This document shows, piece by piece, positions 23,110 through 26,845 of a stretch of DNA of 26,845 nucleotides. The stretch comes from Chloroflexota bacterium (lineage in GTDB: Bacteria > Chloroflexota > Limnocylindria > Limnocylindrales > CSP1-4), in NCBI GenBank assembly GCA_016875645.1, contig VGPE01000007.1, positions 1 through 26,845 of the forward strand, read 5' to 3'. The notes under the pieces are model-generated. The model saw only the letters and a list, made by a program, of their open reading frames with translations. It was not told where the DNA came from and did no database searches. Within the stretch, counting starts at the first letter, position 1. Every line of letters begins with the position of its first letter. Made by a program: the position numbers and the translations under genes.

Positions 23110-23398
23110 CGGAGCCGCTCGAGTTGCCACTGGGGAGGTTACCGCCCAGGGGCGCCCAGCCGGTCCGGATCACGGTGTTGGTACGGGTGTCGCGCTCCGC
23201 CTGGAACCAGCGCCGGCACCCGGCACGATGGAACCACCACGCCCGTTCCACGCCCGAGACGTTGGTCCGCATGTAGAGGTACTCGCCCCAGGACCGCTGG
23301 TCGGCCCCGGGCGTCGGGCGCGCCTGCGCCTCCCCGCCGAAGCGGAACTCGTAAACGTCGCGCGGCCCGCACAGCGGGCACGACAGAAGGAACGACAC
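23102..23398 (-). CDS. mgdB: N-methylglutamate dehydrogenase subunit B (sarcosine oxidase delta-like)
   Basis: This small subunit of 98 residues has exactly the usual SoxD length. It has the zinc site of the family: C7 and C10 in SCPLCGPRD, and H57 and C61 in WWFHRAGCRRWF. The conserved core is YEFRFGGE ... WGEYLYMRTN, with DTRTNTV behind it. The GTG start at 23398, 17 nt after the mgsC stop, is fixed by the family N-terminus; the frame runs open well upstream but there it only mirrors mgsC. It overlaps mgdC by 8 nt. It is a structural zinc-binding subunit of the heterotetramer. Gene order delta-alpha-gamma-beta differs from the beta-delta-alpha-gamma order usual in sox and mgd operons. Confidence 0.88.
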   Translation of the reverse strand: MSFLLSCPLCGPRDVYEFRFGGEAQARPTPGADQRSWGEYLYMRTNVSGVERAWWFHRAGCRRWFQAERDTRTNTVIRTGWAPLGGNLPSGNSSGSDG

Positions 23399-23415
23399 GG
23401 TGGTGGCCGCCTGCC

Positions 23416-24765
23416 CTACGCGTGCGGTACGGTGACGTGGGCCTGGTGGGAGGACCCGTGCATGCCGACCAGAGGGATGCCGGTGATCAGGGACGCCTCC
23501 AGCGTCAGGGCACGCATGTCCTCGGGGTCCAGGTCGTGGATGTTGGCCTTGCCGCAGGCACGGGCGATCATCTGGACCTCGAGCGTCATCGCGGTCAGGA
23601 AGTTGGCGATGCGGCCGGCCGCCTCGTCGACCGGCAGACGGGCCATGAGGGCCGGATCCTGCGTGGTCACCCCGACCGGACAGCGGCCGGTGTGGCAGTG
23701 GTGGCAGGCTCCGGGCTCCGTGCCCAGTGCCGCGTAGTCCTCGAGGTAGATCGGCCGGTTGCAGTTGAGCGCGATGAGTGCGGCGGTGCCGATGTAGCAC
23801 GCATCGGCGCCCAGCGCGAGCGCCTTGGCGACGTCCACGCCGCTCCGGATCCCGCCCGCGGCAATGAGCTGCACCTTGCCGAACATGCCGGCGTCCTCGA
23901 GCGCGCGACGCGCCTCCACGATCGCCGCCAGCGTCGGGATGCCCGTGTGGTCCTGGAGGATCTCGGGCGAGGCGGCAGTGCCCCCCTCCATGCCGTCCAC
24001 CACCACTACATCGGCGCCGCACTTGGCGGCCAGTTTCACGTCGTCGAAAACGCGGGTCGCGCCGATCTTCACGAAGATCGGGACCTGCCAGTCCGTGGCC
24101 TCGCGCAACTCCTCGATCTTGATGACCATGTCGTCAGGCCCGAGGAAGTCAGGGTGGCGCGCCGGCGACCGCTGGTCGACGCCGGCCGGCAGGTCGCGGA
24201 TCGCGGCGATCTCGCCGCTCACCTTGGAGCCCAGCAGGAGGCCGCCCGTGCCGGGCTTGGCGCCCTGGCCGATCGTGAGCTCCAGGCCGTCTGCCTGGCG
24301 CAGGTGGTGGACGTTGGCGCCGTAGCGGCTCGGCAGGACCTCCACGACCATGGTGCGGCTGTGCTCGCGCTCGGCGGGCAGCATGCCGCCGTCGCCCGAC
24401 GTCGTGCTGGTCCCCACCGTCGCGGCGCCCTTCGCCAGCGCTACCTTCGCGTTCCAGGACAGGGCCCCGAAGGACATGCCCGTGATCATGATCGGGATGT
24501 CGAGCTCGATCGGGCGCTCCGCGTAGCGCGTGCCGAGGACCGTCCTGGTCTCGCAGCGTTCGCGGTACCCCTCGAGCGGGATGCGCGTCAGCGAGGCGGG
24601 CAGGAACGTCAGGTCGTCGAGGGAGGGGAGGGGCCGCTCGCGCAGCGTCCCGAAGCCCCGGATCCGATACCGCCCCAGCTGCGCCTTGTCCTGGATCTCC
24701 TCGATGACGCGCGGCGTGTAGACCGGGCTGACCCGCAACGGCTCACGGTCATTGCGGCCGCTCAC
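23416..24765 (-). CDS. mgsC: N-methylglutamate synthase subunit C (FMN-binding glutamate synthase-like)
   Basis: The 449-residue product matches the FMN-binding synthase domain of glutamate synthase as a stand-alone protein. It has the TIM-barrel motifs ITGMSFGALSWNAKVALAKG (about 94-113) and TIGQGAKPGTGGLLLGSKVS (about 160-180), the FMN-phosphate region LIAAGGIRSGVDVAKALALG, and the iron-sulfur motif C354-x2-C357-x4-C362 (CHHCHTGRCPVG). In N-methylglutamate synthase this subunit transfers glutamate onto methylamine, or releases methylamine from gamma-glutamylmethylamide, to give N-methylglutamate. The start GTG 24765 overlaps the mgsB stop (GTGA); an upstream in-frame GTG at 24780 would extend the overlap. 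On its own it could be an archaeal-type GltB, but its neighbours favour MgsC. Confidence 0.88.
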   Translation of the reverse strand: MSGRNDREPLRVSPVYTPRVIEEIQDKAQLGRYRIRGFGTLRERPLPSLDDLTFLPASLTRIPLEGYRERCETRTVLGTRYAERPIELDIPIMITGMSFGALSWNAKVALAKGAATVGTSTTSGDGGMLPAEREHSRTMVVEVLPSRYGANVHHLRQADGLELTIGQGAKPGTGGLLLGSKVSGEIAAIRDLPAGVDQRSPARHPDFLGPDDMVIKIEELREATDWQVPIFVKIGATRVFDDVKLAAKCGADVVVVDGMEGGTAASPEILQDHTGIPTLAAIVEARRALEDAGMFGKVQLIAAGGIRSGVDVAKALALGADACYIGTAALIALNCNRPIYLEDYAALGTEPGACHHCHTGRCPVGVTTQDPALMARLPVDEAAGRIANFLTAMTLEVQMIARACGKANIHDLDPEDMRALTLEASLITGIPLVGMHGSSHQAHVTVPHA

Positions 24766-25472
24766 AGCGCGTGCCGCCACGTCTCGAGCTCGCTGTGCTC
24801 GAAGTTCCAGAGCTCGCGACCGGCCACGATCTTGCGCAGCCGCGCCGGCCGGGCAATCCCGTGGCGTGTGAACGCGTCGGCCAGCTTCAGCTCGTCATCG
24901 GCCGTTGGCGCCTCGATCACCGCATCGTTGCCCAGCGCCGCGATCTCGCCGCCCACGAAGACCACGCCCTCGTACATGGAGTCCGCCAGCGCCTCGCCCG
25001 CGTTCCCGCAGATCACGATGACGCCCTTCTGGGCCATGAAGCCCGTCATGTAGCCCGCGTTCCCGGCGATCAGCAGCAGGCCGCCCTTCATGGACACCCC
25101 GGCGCGCGCGGCGCAGTCGCCCCGCACCACCACCTCGCCGCCCCGGATGGACGCGGCCGCCGATGAGCCGGCATTGCCGTCAACGATCACCGTGCCGGAC
25201 AGCATGCCCTCGGCCACGCCCCAGCCCGCGCTCCCGCGGATCTCGATCGTCGCGCCGTCGTTCATGCCGCCGCAGTAGTAGCCCGCGCTGCCCTCCAGGA
25301 CCACGCGCCCCGGCGCCAGCAGGGCGACCCCGATGTTGTGGTGCGCGCCGGGGTGGCGCACCGTGATGGTCCGCCCGGGATCGAGGAGTGAGCGGATCTC
25401 GCGGTTGACGTCGCGGATCGGCCGGTCGCCGACCTCGACGACGACGCTCGTGCCTTCGGCGGAGACGGTCAC
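24762..25472 (-). CDS. mgsB: N-methylglutamate synthase subunit B (GXGXG glutamate synthase alpha domain)
   Basis: The 236-residue product is almost entirely a GXGXG beta-helix domain. Repeated glycine-containing turns recur about every 18-20 residues (RVVLEGSAGYYCGGMNDGA, ATIEIRGSAGWGVAEGMLSG, TVIVDGNAGSSAAASIRGG, LLLIAGNAGYMTGFMAQKG). This is the C-terminal alpha domain of glutamate synthase as a separate polypeptide, which bridges the amidotransferase and synthase subunits. A short non-repetitive tail follows from about residue 190. It overlaps mgsA and mgsC by GTGA on both sides, so A, B and C are coupled in the order of the three parts of a full-length GltB, apart from the swapped positions of B and C. 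Formylmethanofuran dehydrogenase subunit C has the same fold but a different context. Confidence 0.88.
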   Translation of the reverse strand: MTVSAEGTSVVVEVGDRPIRDVNREIRSLLDPGRTITVRHPGAHHNIGVALLAPGRVVLEGSAGYYCGGMNDGATIEIRGSAGWGVAEGMLSGTVIVDGNAGSSAAASIRGGEVVVRGDCAARAGVSMKGGLLLIAGNAGYMTGFMAQKGVIVICGNAGEALADSMYEGVVFVGGEIAALGNDAVIEAPTADDELKLADAFTRHGIARPARLRKIVAGRELWNFEHSELETWRHAL

Positions 25473-26413
25473 GCCGCCGCGTCCGCGGTGTCGGCGGCCG
25501 GGCTCGCGCGGCGCTTCCAGAGCCGGTAGACGTGCCCGCTCGGCTCATGAGCAACGCCGGCGTCGCCAAGCGCGGCGCGGATCGCGATCTCCTCGTTGGC
25601 CATCGCCACGTAGGTGTCGGTCTCGACCGTGACAAGCGGCTTGAGGGCGAACGGATCACGCGCGTAGCCGATGAGATCCGGGGTCGCGACCAGGTAGGTG
25701 AAGGAGCCGTCCAGGTCGTCGAGCGAATTCGCCACGGCCTGCTCGAGCGTCCGGCCGCGGCCCAGCTGGTCGGCCAGGTACACACCGATGACCTCGGAGT
25801 CGTTCTCGGTGAAGAAGCGCACGCCCTGCTGCTCGTAGATGCGCCGCAGGCGGTCGTAGTTGGTGATGTGCCCGTTGTGGACGGTCGCGATGTCGGCCGC
25901 GCCGTGCGCCCAGAAGGGTTGGGAATGCGACAGATCCACCTTGCTCTCCGTGGAGAGCCGCGTGTGCCCGATCCCGTGCGACCCGCGCATCTGGGCCACG
26001 CCGTAGGTGGCGGCCAGGCCGCCCGGCGCACCGACCTGCTTGACCAGCTCCAGGTGCTCGCCCAGGCTGACCACCTCGAAGTCCTCGCCCGGACGCTCCA
26101 GGGCGCGACTGACATCGCGCGCCGACCCATCGAGCCAGAGTTGGAGGCGGACGGTGTCGCCGTGGCGCTCCAGGCTGCGCACCTCGGCGAGGCCGGCCAG
26201 GCGCTCCTGGACGATCGCCTCGGCGGTCACCGGATCCAGGTCCGTCGGGAGCCGGACCCAGGCGACGCTGGTGCCGTCCGTGCCGCCCCTGAAGCAGGCC
26301 ATGCCCGCTGAATCTGGGCCGCGCCGGGCGAGACCGGTGAGCATGTCCAGCAGTACGCGTCCGATCGGCTCATCGGTGCTGGTCTTCGACAGGTAGCCCG
26401 CGATCCCGCACAT
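25469..26413 (-). CDS. mgsA: N-methylglutamate synthase subunit A (class II glutamine amidotransferase)
   Basis: The 314-residue product is an N-terminal-nucleophile amidotransferase (GATase II). With ATG 26413 the protein begins MCGIAGYLS, so that removal of Met exposes the catalytic Cys2. GAGG lies 8 nt upstream of this ATG, while an ATG two codons earlier (26419) is too close to it and would bury the Cys. Further landmarks are GLARRGPDSAGMA (about 27-39), GIGHTRLSTESKVDLSHSQP (about 147-166), VHNGHITNYDRLR (about 176-188) and FTENDSEVIGVYLADQL. It would release the amine from gamma-glutamylmethylamide (or ammonia from glutamine) for MgsC. It is the first gene of the minus-strand operon. 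Confidence 0.88.
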   Translation of the reverse strand: MCGIAGYLSKTSTDEPIGRVLLDMLTGLARRGPDSAGMACFRGGTDGTSVAWVRLPTDLDPVTAEAIVQERLAGLAEVRSLERHGDTVRLQLWLDGSARDVSRALERPGEDFEVVSLGEHLELVKQVGAPGGLAATYGVAQMRGSHGIGHTRLSTESKVDLSHSQPFWAHGAADIATVHNGHITNYDRLRRIYEQQGVRFFTENDSEVIGVYLADQLGRGRTLEQAVANSLDDLDGSFTYLVATPDLIGYARDPFALKPLVTVETDTYVAMANEEIAIRAALGDAGVAHEPSGHVYRLWKRRASPAADTADAAA

Positions 26414-26474
26414 CGCCATTGCCTCAGGCTGGACGCCGCGCGAAGCCCCACTCGGCGGCGGTTCACTGGGGATG

Positions 26475-26503
26475 AAGTTACTGGAATGCGGGGGGAGTCA
26501 CAA
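26475..26503 (-). promoter_or_regulatory. Candidate promoter of the mgs-mgd-gmaS operon
   Basis: On the minus strand TTGTGA (26503-26498) and TAACTT (26480-26475) are separated by exactly 17 nt. They match the sigma-70 consensus hexamers at 4 and 3 of 6 positions. The start would be near 26468, leaving a leader of about 55 nt before mgsA that contains the GAGG ribosome-binding site. The spacing is good but the hexamers are moderate. Confidence 0.35.
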
Positions 26504-26650
26504 CGGGATTCCGCACGCGCCTGCGGCGCGTGCCGGGCGTGCCGGGCCTCCGGTCGTGCCCTTCCGCGCGCGTCGCCGTCCACCGCGGGTGCGCCTCCGC
26601 GGCGTCTGCGCTTCGCGGGCGTTGGTCCTGCCTCCTGCACCCGGCCTGGA

Positions 26651-26771
26651 ACTGGCAGGAGCAGTACGAATCACGCTTCGAGTGGTGCTTGCGCCCCTTG
26701 GGCGCGCCCGAGCGGGCTCGCGAGCGTCTCCGCGGCGCGATCACCCGGGCGGGACTGGCAGGAGCAGTACG
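26651..26771. repeat. 18-nt direct repeat, two copies 103 nt apart
   Basis: ACTGGCAGGAGCAGTACG occurs perfectly at 26651-26668 and 26754-26771. The period of 103 nt is not a multiple of three, so a single intact protein repeat does not explain it, although read on the minus strand in their own frames both copies would encode YCSCQ. The left copy also pairs with CTCCTGC at 26632-26638 to form a 7-bp stem with a 16-nt loop. The nature of the repeat is unknown. Confidence 0.6.
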
Positions 26772-26845
26772 GGGCGCCATTCGGGCGGCTCGCGGCACCG
26801 TCCGCGGGCGCGCTCCCTGCCGCCGTGCCCGCTCCGCCGCTCGAT

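Larger units (their letters stand above)
26414..26845. other. Gene-poor region upstream of mgsA, up to the window edge
   Basis: No convincing gene was found in these 432 nt. A minus-strand frame is open from 26478 to the edge (one ATG/GTG-started version covers 26478-26798), but its translation is Arg/Pro-rich, with only a YCSCQ motif standing out, and no family is recognised. The plus strand shows no gene. The segment holds the putative operon promoter and the 18-nt direct repeat listed separately. Confidence 0.4.

Noticed and set aside
18258..23398. Calling the four-subunit enzyme plain sarcosine oxidase (soxBDAG)
   Set aside because: Subunit families are shared, but the directly linked mgsABC and gmaS genes fit the N-methylglutamate pathway better. 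Sarcosine remains possible as a side or alternative substrate.
21448..25053. Plus-strand open frame of about 1200 codons opposite mgdC, mgdB, mgsC and mgsB
   Set aside because: It mirrors four genes with clear family motifs on the other strand, has an Arg/Pro/His-rich composition and no recognisable domain. It is an effect of high G+C.
23416..26413. Ordinary split glutamate synthase (GltB-like in three parts)
   Set aside because: The parts fit, but no gltD-like small subunit is nearby and the genes are embedded with mgd and gmaS, so N-methylglutamate synthase is more likely.
26478..26798. 106-codon minus-strand frame with a YCSCQ motif upstream of mgsA
   Set aside because: The translation is Arg/Pro-rich, no family is recognised and no ribosome-binding site is seen. 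It was left unannotated but noted in the region entry, because the frame is open to the window edge.

Overview
The window is about 70% G+C, with dense genes, many GTG/TTG starts, 1-19 nt gene overlaps and several starts that sit right behind a -10-like box without a Shine-Dalgarno. This suggests an uncultured high-GC bacterium. Chloroflexota (Limnocylindria-like) is my best guess and an actinobacterium is the alternative; no rRNA or other phylogenetic marker is present, so this is an inference.

Layout. (1) 1-4863: the 5' part of a SAM methyltransferase, an M20D amidohydrolase, a divergent zinc-less MDR oxidoreductase, an MFS exporter and a GNAT acetyltransferase. (2) 5177-9797: a hydantoin-utilisation operon, hyuA-hyuB-racemase, joined by ATGA overlaps and preceded by a 19-bp inverted repeat. 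(3) 9707-11660: a convergent XRE regulator and a membrane-anchored two-repeat protein split by an apparent 1-nt frameshift. (4) 11829-14804: a molybdate operon of a MerR-HTH/Mop-domain regulator followed by modA-modB-modC. (5) 14864-26413, all on the minus strand: a ten-gene operon read right to left, mgsA-mgsB-mgsC-mgdB-mgdC-mgdD-mgdA-gmaS, then a cupin XRE regulator and a second SoxB-like flavoprotein.

Region 5 is the main discovery. It has every structural gene of the N-methylglutamate pathway. GmaS joins methylamine to glutamate, giving gamma-glutamylmethylamide. MgsABC, which resembles a glutamate synthase split into three proteins, makes N-methylglutamate. MgdABCD, a relative of heterotetrameric sarcosine oxidase, oxidises N-methylglutamate back to glutamate and passes the methyl group on as formaldehyde or methylene-tetrahydrofolate. 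The large subunit MgdC here keeps two four-cysteine [2Fe-2S]-type motifs that, as I recall, the classical sarcosine oxidase alpha subunit lacks. This points to a dehydrogenase with an iron-sulfur electron path.

The right end (26414-26845) has no convincing gene. It holds the probable promoter of the operon and an unexplained 18-nt direct repeat. No tRNA, rRNA, CRISPR array or insertion sequence was seen.
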